From positions 10,812,616-10,876,615 of the forward strand of contig HG738139.1 in assembly GCA_000499405.2 (NCBI GenBank): 64,000 bases of DNA, read 5' to 3'. The position numbers were made by a program, and so were the translations under genes. Source of the stretch: Onchocerca volvulus (lineage: Eukaryota; Nematoda; Chromadorea; Rhabditida; Onchocercidae). Below the pieces are notes generated by a model that saw only the letters and a list, made by a program, of their open reading frames with translations, searched no databases and was not told the origin of the DNA. Below are positions 1 to 13,100 of the stretch, piece after piece. The stretch's first letter is position 1. Each line of letters opens with the position of its first letter.

Positions 1-3000
1 TCAGTTGATTTTTTATCTTTTCGAATACTGTAACAATTTTGGTACTTGTTTTTTTTATAATATATTGCTTGTAATATTCTGCAAATATTTATTAGTATAA
101 AGAAGTATTAAAAGTTTAATTCATAGCAATAAATTTTTAGTCATTATGCAATTTTAACTTTTCTTGATGATTTCTGGTCTGCTTTTTTCGAATTGACAGT
201 AATTTTAATTCTTAAAATTACGAATATTTAGCTATGGCCAAAATTGTATGGTCGGAAGATAATAAAATTTTTCCTGAAAAAGATTATGGCGGGCAAAATG
301 TTCGGAAATTTTTAAATTTAATTAAGAATATTTTTAGATTTAATTATTAGCACAATAAAAAGTTTTCGAAAAATATTTCGAACTCTAATCTTGAAGCAAA
401 ATTTGAAAAGCTAAAGATTATTGATATATTTTAGATATCAAAGTAATCTGTTTCACATGCTTATCAGTGAAAACAATCGTGACAAACTGTCGCCATTCAT
501 GTCAACAAGTTTTGTTAATCCGAAAATAGTAATGTATTAATTGTTTGACAAATAGATAAAATAAATACATCATTTTTGCATAGGAGAAGTTATGAATGAA
601 ATTAAATCAAATGGTTGGCAAACTTTTGTGAAATTTTAAGAAGCTTCGAATTTAAATCCAAAATTTGAATCCAACAAGTGTGAGATTTTATCGGAAGCTT
701 TTCCGCTATTATTTAATTATGTATCATATTCTTCGTTATTTATATACATAAAATTAAGTTTAATCTTATAATTAGACTCTCATCGATTTGAGCAAATGTG
801 ATGCTTACTTAAGATGACATCAGGAAATGGTAAAAGCGGAAGTTCAGATGAAATATATGCCGAAAAATCCTGTCAGCCTTACTTTGCTTCTATCAATCTT
901 AAATGACCGGCTAATGATGATTTTGATATTGCAATTTTCCAGTAGAATTATTGTAAGAAAATGAACATGACATAAAATTATCTTCGAATTCTCGAATATT
1001 CCTACTGCTCAAATAATCTTATCAAAATAGTCAATTTTACACTAAAAAAAAAAAGTAAATTCAATCCGCAGAAAAAAAAAGATTAAAAAAATCGTGATAA
1101 AATAAAATTAGTAGGAATTCATTGATAATCATGCAAATAAATTAAAAATTCGTTCAAAATTACTCGAATCTTTTCTTTTTTTTTTATATGTCGTACGATT
1201 ATTGGTAACCTTTTTATTTTTCTGTTTTTTTTTTTTGTTTTTTTTATTTTTGTTAGTTTGTCCGAATAATCTGAATAATTCACAGATTAAGCAAAAAATA
1301 AACGAGAAAAAAATGAAAAAAAGAATTATCAATAGAACTGGTCCCTTTTCCAGGAATTATTTTTTGAAGTTTTGAAAAGGAACGAAATAAAACTCATTCC
1401 AATCGTCCATTTTGCAATTTTTTTTTTTTTTACTACCGTAATATCGAATGTTGTTAATGATGATGAGAATGTTATTGAAAGGAGAAGAGAGGAAAGAGAT
1501 GAAGAAGAGAGAAGGAGAAAGGGATAAAATAGATGATATTGGATGATTGGATGGCTGGACTGATTATGGCTGAGAAAAAAAATGCAAATTGATAACAATA
1601 TCAGTTCCTATCACTGACCAATAAGTTTCGCTATTTTCTTCTTATACGTTCAATTTCCCGACTATTTATATCCTATTTGCCAACTTTTTATCCAATCAAA
1701 ATTGCGGAGAAAAACTATCTGGCAAACAATATTAAAAAAATTCAAATATAATATGCTTGAGGAAAACATGAAAATGATGACATTTTTATTGTCATAAAAA
1801 TGAAAAAAATGCACATAGATAGGCAATAAGATGAGAGATATGATGATATACCATTGTAATAATAATAAATAAAATTTCCAGCATATTGGGAAATTTTATA
1901 TTAAAATTTCCAAAAATACTTCGAAAAAAATTTGAATATGGAGAAAAATGAAAATCAAATGATAGAATCTTTTTATATTTTGTTAAATTATTTATGGTAA
2001 TAATTTTGTGCATCCAATGAAAATATGAAAATTATAAAAGCATGTTATATTTGAAAAAAATTGAATTTTGCAGCAAAGGCAATAAAAAATTAAAAATGAA
2101 TATAACGACTTTCAATAAATATATGATGACAATTCATTTGCAGTAATAGTTAATATTTAAAATTAAAATCTGTGCAAAAATTTTCATAATCCAAGTTTTG
2201 TTTTTAATAATTCAGTGTTCAAACTGAGTATATTCATTTGCTATCTAATAATTAAATTCGAACAGATCTTTTTAATTCTATGAATTAAGAGAAAATAAGA
2301 AACTTTGGACGGTAAAAATGTCAAGATAAGGGTCCAATTAAAATTTGAACACATAGCTATCACATTTGGGCTTTTGAAATTTATTGATTTAGATTTTCTA
2401 GTTATTATAAATACTTAGTAGTAATCCACTGATTAAAACTTTAAAAAAAATTATGCTTTAAAAAAACGAATAAACTATAGATTATTTAAATAAATTGAGT
2501 GAAAATTTATAAATTTCGAATAAATTCACAGAAAAAAAATGGCATAAGAAATGTTAAAAAAGTTTAGATACCCTTGTTTACGCCACTTCATCAAAAATTT
2601 TTGAAGTATGGATTCAGCGGATGAGACACAGCAAGTTTAGAAGAATTGAGGATAATCCAACACAATTCTGAGCTTAAGAAGCTTAGGCTTAGGCTCTGAT
2701 ATAAGAATAAAGCGACAATGAATTGATTTTACTTTGTGCTCACTCAGAAATAGATTAAAATTTATTACAAAACAATACGCATAATTTATGTAATTTAAAA
2801 TTTAAAAATTAAAAAAAGATCGAATTAGGCCAGATCGGAATAAACCATAAAAGAAATGCAACAGATATTAGATAAATGCAAGTATCTTATTAAATTTCAA
2901 AAAAAAATATATACTGATAGTAGCGCATGTTAGTATAATTTAATTTCTTTAAGTAATTTAAATTTAATTGAATTACATCATTAGCTAACAAATGTCTGAT

Positions 3001-3247
3001 TGATATATTTGATAGACTGAATCAAATCATCGAATGAATCATGTTAATTTAATATTTGTTTTTTGACAATCTTCAGAAAATTTGAACTCATTAACTGATT
3101 CATTGTAGTGAAAAGAGGAAAATAAATAATCTAAAAAAATTTATGACGATATCGTTGAACTATTATTTAAGTAATTTATTTTCAATATCACAGCTGCGCT
3201 TTATAGAAGTTGAAAATTATTTGATGATATAAGTTTGTCAAATTTAC
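1..3247 (-). other. Intron 2 of the Distal-less gene (continues past the left edge)
   Basis: Begins at donor GTAAAT (3247) and has no recognisable acceptor or homeodomain helix-3 exon before base 1, so the intron is longer than 3.2 kb. It is AT-rich with homopolymer A/T runs. A small open frame on the plus strand (814-906, 30 codons) is the only slightly coding-like stretch and is treated as a finding, not a gene. Confidence 0.75.
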
Positions 3248-5797
3248 CTGTGTTTGCGTAAGTCCTAATCTGGAAGCAAGTTCAGCTCGTTCCGGTAATG
3301 CCAAATACTGTGTCTTATGAAACCTTTTTTGTAATTCTTGCAATTGCAAGCTAGTATAAATGGTCCGAGGTTTTCGTACACGTTTACCTTTGCCATTAAT
3401 CCTAACTTCGCCACCTTCGATGATTTTTGTTGAATGTTCTAAAATTTAAAAGTTTGATAAATAAAATAAGTTCCAAAGAAAAATCTTTAATTTTAATTTT
3501 AACCTTATAATAAAGTTGCAATGATTAAGATAATCATAAAATTCTACCATTTTTCTCATTGTATCTTGAAATACTATAAAAATAACAACATAACATGAAA
3601 TATAAAGAAAAATGAGTTAATTGAAAATTTTGTTTATTTAAAAATCAATTTGAATAATCATATCTAAACATTTATAGTTTACTTATTATTTTGTTTTTTT
3701 TAAATTTTATCAAATTAAAATATTTGGTAGATTATAGCTAGAGTGACAATAACTTCAAACTTTGACTAGAAGTAAATAGCAAAAATAAATTGAGGAATAT
3801 TAAAAATTTGGATATTTTTCAATTTAATTTTCTTCGATACATAATTTCAACAAATTTTTGATTGCAGGATATTTTTAAAAAAAGAAAAAAAGGACAACAG
3901 GACTTAAAGGGAGAGAATTAAAGGAGAAGAATAGAATTGTTGGGTTTTTCCATTTAACGAGAACTTTCTCTAATTAATTGAATCAGAATCTTACTTGACA
4001 TTTTCTAAGAGATTATTAGCGTATCGTATAATTAATTCCTTACATTTCTAGAGATTCTTACGAATCCATTTGTTTCGTCAAGAAGTAAGGATTCAATCTT
4101 AAGTTAAATTCAATAAAAATTATCCAAAATTCTCACGAAGGTAAGGGATGAATTAATAACAACAGTCTATTTAATAATAATGATAATGATGGCAATAAAA
4201 ATGATAATAATGATATTATAATTTATTCTAAATCAACTTAATTTGCACTCATTTTTAAAAATTTGCTACAGAAAGTAAATTTGTTAGATTATGAATCATT
4301 TATTATCGTTGTAAGCGTTTCAGATTCCAAAAAGTTGAAATAACGGAATGATGAAAAATTGATAGTAAATTTTGATAAGTTAAGTAAAATTCAAAAGTTC
4401 TGAAAAATTTTGGACGTATGAAAAAGGGTTGCAAATTCTAAAAAAATTGAAATAACTGAAAGAATGACAAAGAACTGATTGAAAAGTTTGACAATTTTGG
4501 TGAAATTCAAAAATTCAGGAAAATTTTAGAGGTAAGAAAGGAAAATGAGGAATAAAACAAGCAGGTAACATAGAAATTTGTTCACTTCAACATTGTAAGA
4601 ATTAGGCTGACGACAATTGAAGGTGGTAGATTGCTTGGGTTATAATTTGAATAAATAACCAATAATTATTGGAACAAGAAAGATTTTCGAGTCCGGGCCA
4701 GTCCAATTCCAGAGAAATGAAAACATTGAAGCATACTGGAAATGATTCGGAGGGCGGGAGAGAAAAGGGGTAGATCCCAAGGTATTATTACTCTAATTAC
4801 CCTAATGATCATCATTATCATCATTATCATCATCATCATCAACACAATCATCATTATTATCATCAATGAAAACGCGCTACCTGTAATTTTCATAATTTAT
4901 AACCATCTTGCCAAATGATTATTATTGTTATTATTATTATTTGTTCATATAAATAGTGTAAATTAGAGATTATCGCATTCTCCCTTTTGTTTTCATCCTT
5001 TTATTCCCTTTTTTTGTCCATTTTTATGATATATTATGTAAATTAGATAATTTTTCGGGGATGATGTATTAATTATAATTACCTTCCGGTGAGCTAGCTG
5101 ATTGCTGATGATACATAAAATGTGGAGCAGTACCGGTTGTACCAGTACCGTACGGTGTACCGGATACAGTTGCAGCTGCAGCTACCGCAACTGCTGCTGA
5201 TGCTGATGTTGGAAATGAATTCTGATAAAAATATGATGACATTGGTGCAGTACCACGAGTAAAATCATGACTACTACCAGCTGTACTAGTTGATGATTGT
5301 AACGGATTGTAACAATTCGATGGACCAACATTATACAACGATTGTGGTGGTGGTGGTGGTGGTGGCGGTGGTGGTGGTGGCGGTGGTGGTGGTTGTGGCG
5401 GTTGTTGTTGTGGTGGTTGTGATGATACTGCACCGGATGTTGTACCATAATCCTGGAACGATGGTGGTTTTTGATCCATATCCATATATGATGCTGTTGC
5501 TGTTCGTGATAATGATAATGAAGATGGTAATAATTTAAAGTCTCCTGCTCCAGTTACGGTTGTTTCCGTTTCGTATTCGGTTCCTGCCCCGGTTACGGAT
5601 ACTGTTCCTGTTCCTGATCCGGTTGTTGCTGTTGTTATTCGGATTGATAAATCTGTAGAGGAAGAAGAAGGTTTATTAGTGATTGGTAAGCTTAAACTGG
5701 CAATTTGTGAGGATGGATGATGATGATACGTTTGCGCAGGTACCTCGTCCTTATTGTTGTCCCTCAATAATGATGAAGACGACCAAGAAGAAGACAT
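3248..5797 (-). CDS. ceh-43: Distal-less/Dlx-class homeobox transcription factor, N-terminal two coding exons (partial at left edge)
   Basis: Sequence-specific nuclear transcription factor; in animals Distal-less/Dlx proteins pattern head, appendage and neural tissue. Exon 1 is 5797-5083 and exon 2 is 3438-3248, joined in phase 1 (GAA-G/AA), giving 302 codons ending in phase 0 at donor CAG/GTAAAT. Residues 1-238 are low-complexity, rich in Ser/Thr/Gly, with a run of sixteen prolines at about 136-151 and an Ala/Val run near 200-210. Residues 259-302 are homeodomain positions 1-44, including the Dlx-type stretches [16 protein letters not shown] and [20 protein letters not shown]. The split after Gln44 is the usual Dll intron position. 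Helix 3 (VKIWFQN) was searched for as its reverse complement and is absent from 1-3247, so it must lie beyond the left edge. The chosen ATG is the first after an in-frame TGA 15 bases upstream. The symbol is by orthology with C. elegans; the family call is firm. Confidence 0.93.
3439..5082 (-). other. Intron 1 of the Distal-less gene
   Basis: A 1.64-kb intron between donor GTAATT (5082) and acceptor TTTTAG (3440-3439). It carries an ATC/ATT trinucleotide-like patch near 4806-4866 and ATT-rich sequence around 4920-4945, with nothing else identifiable. Confidence 0.85.
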
Positions 5798-5984
5798 TTT
5801 CAGTAGTTCTCATACCCATTTCACCATCCAGTTCATTCAATATAACAAACTACAGTGTCCCCTCTTTCATATATAAACAATACAAATATACACATACACA
5901 GACATATGAAGATATACATATAGTTTAGCGTAATTTATTAACTTATTGAAAAATAGGAGAAAGAAAGAATTTCGAAGAGATGAT

Positions 5985-6260
5985 TGTCTAATGCCGCCCA
6001 ACAATTGCAAAAGGAGTACAGAAAGATATGAAAAGTGGAAGGAAAGAGAGAGAAAGGGAGTGGCGGGAAGATTTACGACCCGCCTACTGAAATGCTACTC
6101 GTTGATTGGCTATTACCTGCCCAATGGCATACCCATTCATCCAATCTATCTACCGCATTTCTTCCTTGAATGGATGCAAATCATGTACCATTCACTTCCT
6201 TCCTGTTTTCTCCTCTCTTTTACGCAGATTTTTCGGCTTCCGCATACTCGATGAAAGGTG
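5985..6260 (-). promoter_or_regulatory. Probable promoter/5' region of the Distal-less gene
   Basis: A GC-richer patch 190-460 bases upstream of the Distal-less ATG, read on the minus strand. It contains a canonical CCAAT box in NF-Y context (AGCCAATCA, ATTGG at 6105-6109 on the plus strand), a TTCCCGCC E2F-like site (6062-6069) and a second CCAAT (6121-6125, plus strand). No TATA box was assigned. The sites are visible; promoter function is inferred from position. Confidence 0.4.
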
Positions 6261-9200
6261 GGTTTATGTACACTTGCGGTATGTTCACGTAAGTACGTCA
6301 CATACACGTAAAATTGAGAAATAATATATAAGTAAACCATGAAACATGCACATTTACGTATGTATAAGAAAACAAAAATTTATAAAAATAGGTATTAGAA
6401 TCATAAATAAGTATTATGAGACGTGTCTATGATGATAATGTTGTATATTTTGTTAATGTTTTAATTTCGTGAATGTAAATACGATGGGACACGGGATATA
6501 TTGAATATATAATATTTAAGACATAAATAAAATGCATATAATCATATATAAATCGTATCAAATATATCTAGATCACTGGACGTATAAAATATAAAATAAA
6601 CGATACGTGAAAAGTTACGTAAAACAAATTTAATATATTGTACAAATGTAAAATTAAATTGTTTAAAAAATTTTTATAAGAAAAAGGTTGTGAAAAAAAA
6701 GTTTAAAATATAATTTCATGCTGGCATATATGTGCGTACATATGCAATCCGATGCACATCCTTGAAATGAGTTAGTAGACAGGCGTGCATGCAAGAGACA
6801 TGATGCATACACAGATATGCAAACACTACATGCATGCACATGAACATACACACACACACACACACACACAAATGCATATGCATGCATGCAAACGCATACA
6901 CATTTGCACATAACATACATGCATGCAGGTTGTATATATAATGCATTTGTAGACATGAATTTTAAAATTTATAAATCAAAAAGTTAGTTTCTTATTTTAT
7001 TTTTTATACGCATGTACAGTGAAGAATAAAGGAAAATAAAAAGAAAAAGAAAAAAAAGTTCCAACTAATTTGATATTTTATCATAAAAAAGAAACTTCAG
7101 TGATATGATATCATTAATCAATGCATATTGCTATAATTTAAAACGAAAAATTCCTTAGAGAAAGAAAACGAAAAAAAAAATGGATTTTTTTGAAAGATTT
7201 GAAAAATATTCGCAAAAATTTAACAAAACAATTTAGGAAATTAAAATACATACAAGTGTTATTTTTAATAAATCTTTGTTTCTCGACTCATATTTCAATC
7301 AATATCTTGGCAAAACATCGATTAAAAAATATTTTGAAATCTTATTAGAATTCATTTTAGAATCTTAGTGCTCGAAATTGCTTATCTTATCGAACTATGC
7401 AAAAAATGTAGAAATTATTTTAAATAGCAGAAAAAAATTCTATTTCAAAATTATCAGACACAAATGTAAAATATAAATTGATATTTTTATAAATTTTGTT
7501 TATCAATACCTGAGCATTTAAGAATTATAAATTGAAATTTTGAAAAATTTTTCTTACAGGGAACATTTTCTCGAATTTGCCTTGCACAATTTTTGGCATG
7601 AAATTCCACTTTTTCAAATTTTTTAACCATCCATCAACATTTGATTCCTCTCCATTTGCTGTGATTTGAATTTCTTTCCGTTATTCCATCCATTGATAAA
7701 TTGAATCTTCCCTTGAATTTTTATAATTTGTGTTTGGTACTTGAATTAATACTAATTTATTAGTTGAATATTAGTTCTTCTTGATATTTTGATATTTTTG
7801 GTCAACAGACGCGTAGTTATGTCTCATGTCTTTATTTTAGATTTTCTTAGATATATCTTTTTCTATTTTGATTTCAAATGAAACTAAAACCTTGTATTGA
7901 TTTATTCGAAATGCGTTTGTAGCATTGATTAGCTGAAATTTGACAAATTCAAATTGTCCGTTAGAAATCGAATATTACATCGCATCTCTAAAATGCAACT
8001 TTTGCTGTTACTTCTTGAAAATTAAAATTTGAAAATCATTAAAATTATTTATCAAAGTTTTCCAGTAAATTCCTGATCCATTAATGATCATTTAATTTTA
8101 ATTTTCAGTAAAAAGAAAAAAAAATGTTGCTAGCTGAAACATTTCTGTTTCATTTTGCAAGAATAATATTCAATTGTGAGAATTATAAAACTAATCACTT
8201 CTTTTTTTTTTTTTTGAAATTTACAAATAAAAATAATTCCCAACAAATTAATTATTTAAGTATTATTTTCGATCAACCAAACAATACCATTTTTTTTTTT
8301 TTTTGTGATTTTGGTAATGTTGTCACTTCATTGTTTAATTTGTAATGAATTCAAATAATTGACTGATACTTATCCATTTCTTCTTTATAAAACATGTTAA
8401 ATAATTGTTTCACCTAAATCAAGGAATAGTATTTGGAAGAATCAACGAACAAATAATTAATTAACAGATGAATTAATTACGGATGAATAAATTTAATTCA
8501 TCAAATATTCAAAATAACAATCAAATGATCTTATGTTATATAATAAGTAACCAAAATTTAATTGCTAATAAAAAAACTTTATGTGAATGACTTTATGGCA
8601 TAATTATTAAAATTATCAAAAACAACAAAATTTATGCCGATAATTTTGAATATTTGATAAATTAAATTGATTTTTATCTTACAAAATTTCGAGAATTTTG
8701 AAAATACTTAATATAGAAAGATGAACTAAAGAGGTCAAGAAAAAGATAAAAAATAAAAAGTTTCCATTTTTTTTTACTTCAAAAAGTGATCGATGTCATT
8801 TAAATATTAATTAGCATACAATTCTTATAAATTCTAAATCATCTTGCCACGAAATTAGTAACACTTTCTAACTTTTTCCATTATCTAATAATTCATTTGA
8901 TTTTATATATTCCAATCATACAAAAGAAAGTACAATTGAATGTTTCTGAACAGAAAATATTTCAAATTAATTGCTTCAAGTTAGTCAATAATTAAAATTC
9001 CAACAGTTTTAGTTGAAAGCAATGATTGATTTTTTTTATTTCTTTGTTTACAAAATTTTTCAACTTTTTCATTTCCATAATATTTATTCTAAATTAAGAA
9101 AAAATTTCGATTATATTTTTGTTATCAAACTATACCATGTTAATGGCTCAGGGGAGGTTATCGAAAACAAAAAAATGATGATAATATGATACAATAATAT

Positions 9201-10064
9201 TAAAAATACTAATACTGAAAATACTAAATAATGATAAATAAGTATTAAAGTAAGATTTGAGAGGAAGCGAAAGCGAAAGAGATTATAACGAATTCTTTTA
9301 GCGAAAAACGAAAGAAAGCGATCAACCTGAAATTGATTGAAAATTATATTTCTGAACAATCAAAAGAATATGAATGAATGAATGTTAGTTGGATGAATTT
9401 GATGGACAAACTAAAGAGCCATCGAGGTGACTCTTACATCTATCTATACGGTTAAAAATGTCACCCGGAAAGCTGGCTAAATTGCCATCACAAACTAAAA
9501 TGACACATAATTTGCGTACATATATATTTATGTGTGTGTGTGTTTATATTTGTATGTATGGATGGATGGATGAATCGAGAACGAACAAGGAATGATGACC
9601 TGATAATTGCTGGGTAATTTACTTTCATTGCCCATCCGATATATCCTACTGAATGCTTTCTTAGCAACTTTTTTTTTTTCCTTTTTAATATATTTATGAA
9701 AATAACAGTAATATTATTTGAATAATTTATATTAGATGATCAATAAGATGAATTATTCATAAGCTTCCCGATATATCCCATTAAAAACTTTTTTCTTTTA
9801 TGTTAAAAATAATATTATTAAATAATGCATAAACTAGATAATAATTCATATTATTGATTTAAAAAAAAAGTTCGTATTATTGATTAGCTAATATAGACTA
9901 TTTAATAATATTATTGTTATTACGTAATCATTCATGCTATTTTTTCTCATCATTAGTTGAAATTATTTTTCTTCTCATTCTATCTTGTAATAATTGCAAT
10001 CGTCTTACCTTTTTTGTTTTTTTTCATAATTGTATGAACAAACAAACATTCATATGTTTATATC
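6261..10064. other. Gene-free stretch upstream of Distal-less
   Basis: No exon-like sequence. It contains ACGT/TACGT-rich sequence at about 6270-6340, a CA/TGCA microsatellite cluster at about 6720-6935, long A and T runs, and a GC-moderate patch at 9400-9660 with two GTCACC/GGTGAC motifs and a TG/GGAT microsatellite (9530-9575). The open frames here are short and compositionally biased. Confidence 0.7.
6775..6935. repeat. Compound CA / TGCA microsatellite
   Basis: A (CA)n core at about 6847-6870 is flanked by repeated ATGCATGC and GCATAC motifs. Cysteine-rich open frames on the minus strand here are an artefact of the repeat. Confidence 0.85.
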
Positions 10065-10179
10065 GCTTGTAACATAAACAACGAATCACTGTTCCGTCAA
10101 TCAATATTTTTATTGATTTTTTTTAAATTAATATTTTTATTAATTGACGGAACAGTAATTCCTCATTTATGTTACAAGC
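10065..10179. repeat. 115-bp foldback element (near-perfect inverted repeat)
   Basis: Left arm GCTTGTAACATAAA...CACTGTTCCGTCAAT (from 10065) is matched in reverse complement by the right arm ATTGACGGAACAGTAATTCCTC...TTTATGTTACAAGC (to 10179). The arms are about 50 bases each, separated by an AT-rich turn. Either a small MITE-like element or a long RNA hairpin is possible. No target-site duplication was clearly seen. Confidence 0.75.
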
Positions 10180-13100
10180 AATTATTAGAGAATATCCAAG
10201 TAAATATTTGTTAAAAACGCGAAAAGGCTGAATTTTGACGAAATGTAAATGAATTATCACTTCCTGTTTATATTTGCTAATTAGTATTAACTTGCATTTT
10301 GCACTAATTTATTGTTGCAAAATTGCAAATTGCAAAGTAAATTCAAATATAATACAACTTTTGAGCGTGGAATGAAAGGGAAAAGAAGAAATTCTCGTCA
10401 TTACTTGAATTTTATTCCTTTTTTGCTCGTTCATAGCATGATGGATTTTTGCAAGCCGCAATTACGGACGGATTAACTGCGATGCGGTCGCAATGTGCCA
10501 CACCCAGTTTATTGCATTCCGGCTTTCTGCATTATTATCCTTATTTTCATGTCATTTGTCGTCTGACTTGTTGCGCGCATTTTGCATGCAGCCCTTTCTG
10601 TTGTTATTATTGTCTTGCTAGTTGCTTGCAATTTCGAAACTAGTTGCAGGACTAATTTTTTAAATTTAATAATTCTGGCAATATTTTCATATTGATCGAT
10701 TTCAACGAACCTTTTTAGGCTGATCAGTTCCGAGTAATACCCTATTAGATTTGATGATTACAGTAACACTTCCAAATTAACCGGTTTTAATGAAATTTCC
10801 TGATTTGGTTAATAATTGGAAGCCATAAATTTAAAATATGTTTCATTATAGCAAATAATTAAATCTGCATAAAGTAAAAATAAAAATCATCAAAATTTTC
10901 ATAGATGTGTTATTTTTTGGTAATTTTCCCATTTATTTTTTCATTAATAAACAAAAATATAACTTTCTTTTTTTTACATATTGCGAATTTATATTTTTGT
11001 AAAAATTTTTTACAGAATTTTTTTCTTTGCACGAAATATAGATAATTAGAGTGAGTTTTCAAATTTCGAACATCCATTTATTCCTAACTTCATTTTTTTA
11101 ATTGCTTCATCTCACATTTGATAAATCTAAACAAACACTCATTTCTGATATTACATCAAAATATGAATGTAATCATTTTGCAATGAAAGTAGTAGTATTT
11201 AAAAATATATATATATATATATAGATATACATACAATATTTTTGAGAAATTAAATTATTTATTGATATTATCAAGTAAATCATTTCTCAATAATTTTTAT
11301 TACCTATCATGCAATTTGATACAAATTTTTTTCTTCTGTTTTTTTTGAAAAAAACCACCAATTAATGTTTGTTTCATAATCAAACAATTTAAATTAGTTC
11401 GATCTTTTTATTTAGGGAAGAAAATTTTTTGTGAAAGGAATTCTTGTCCTTAAAAATTGCGGTATTGTCTCACTTGTTAAATCAAAAATTGCATAACATA
11501 ATATATTGATACATACATATATGTCTATATTTGTGTCCTTGAGGAATGTCACATCAGTAAAAGGCATGCATGTGATCAGATTGTTCCTATGCCTGTTATC
11601 GTTGATCAAATCTTATCGCCAATCGTAAAATGTCACCCATCACAAATGTAACACTTTGACATGTCCATCTGTCATTTGGTGGTAAGGTAGCGTTGAATTT
11701 TTTTTTTCCCATAAACAATTAATTGACTATTTCTTGTGAAAAATTTCGTGTTGATTGATTGAAATGTATTGAAAAAAAAAAAAAAAAAAAAATGGAAATT
11801 TCTTCAAAAAATTAATAAAAAAGAAAAATAATTTTGTCAATTAATAGTAATAATTTATTATTTGTTTTTTTTTCAAAAAATAAATTGTAATTTTTTAAAA
11901 TAATAATTTTCCTCGTTCAATATATAATTGACAAATTTATGGGAGATGATCATTTTTATTGACAATTCACTTATTTGTGATATAATTAATTTCATATTGC
12001 ACGATTTGAGTTTCACTTGATTTTCTCATTTTTTTTTATTTTTATTTTTCATTTATCTACTTGATTGATTACAAATCAGGCAACTAAAAGCTAGGCTAAA
12101 AGAATAAATTTAATGAGCCAAGCATGATTATTATTATTGAGATGTGCGGGTGTTTGTTACTGCTTGGAAGAAATTTACTGTTACTATTATCTATTTATTT
12201 AACGTAAATTTTAAGGTATTATCCGAAATCGTTGGACCGGAAAACTTCGAAGTTCCTTGTCATTTATGCTATGGATACGATAACTTCAAAGAATAGAAGA
12301 AGGAAGGAAGTGGTAACAGATCTGAAATTTTACCGTGCTTTGTAATATTTTTGCTTCTTCATATCCCGATTTTTCTCTGGGGACTAATTTTTCAGTTCTT
12401 CGAGAAGCTTGAAAATTTGATAAATTTTGAAATCATTGCCTCTAAAAGAATGGCATGAGGAAATTTCGTTTATCATATAAAAGAATTGAAATTTCATAAT
12501 TAAATAGGTAATTTGTTTTATTAACTTTTTCGTGAAATACTTTAAGAAGAAAAAAGTAATAATATTTTGAAAGAATTATGAACGATGAAAATTACTAAAA
12601 TTATTAATAACATTATTTCTAAATGTTTTGATGCTTATCAGTTAATGTTTATATTTTTATCAGTTAATTTTTGCTTATCGTTGAATATGAATTATCAATT
12701 TATTTAATAGATTGAAAGTTCTAAAATTTTTCATTATAATTTTGAATTTATGAGGTTTATAAAAAAAATTGGAAATGTAGCATATTAATTTTAATCAAAT
12801 GTTCAACTTTCTTTGCCAAAATTAATCATATGATATTCATGATTATTCGTATATAAGCAAAATTTTATTTCGTAAATTATTTAATTAACACACAGAATCT
12901 CACAAACTTTAATTTTCTTTTTTTCCTGAAATTTTTACAAAAAGATATCAAAAAATTAAATTCACAACATTACTGTATGCTTTCAGTTCAGATTTTTTCA
13001 ATATCATCTCATCAATTATTTTTTTTTCAACTAAAATTATAATTTTTCAGATAAAAAAAATTGTAATTTTTCCATTTCAAATCAAAGAATTTGGTCTTAT

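Noticed and set aside
3184..3212. TATCACAGCTGCGCTTTATAG, which shares the seed of the miR-2 family
   Set aside because: No complementary arm exists within 100 bases on either side, so no precursor hairpin.
5182..5538. His-rich and Val-rich open frames overlapping the Distal-less exon on both strands
   Set aside because: They are other-frame shadows of the GGT/polyproline and Gln-rich coding sequence.
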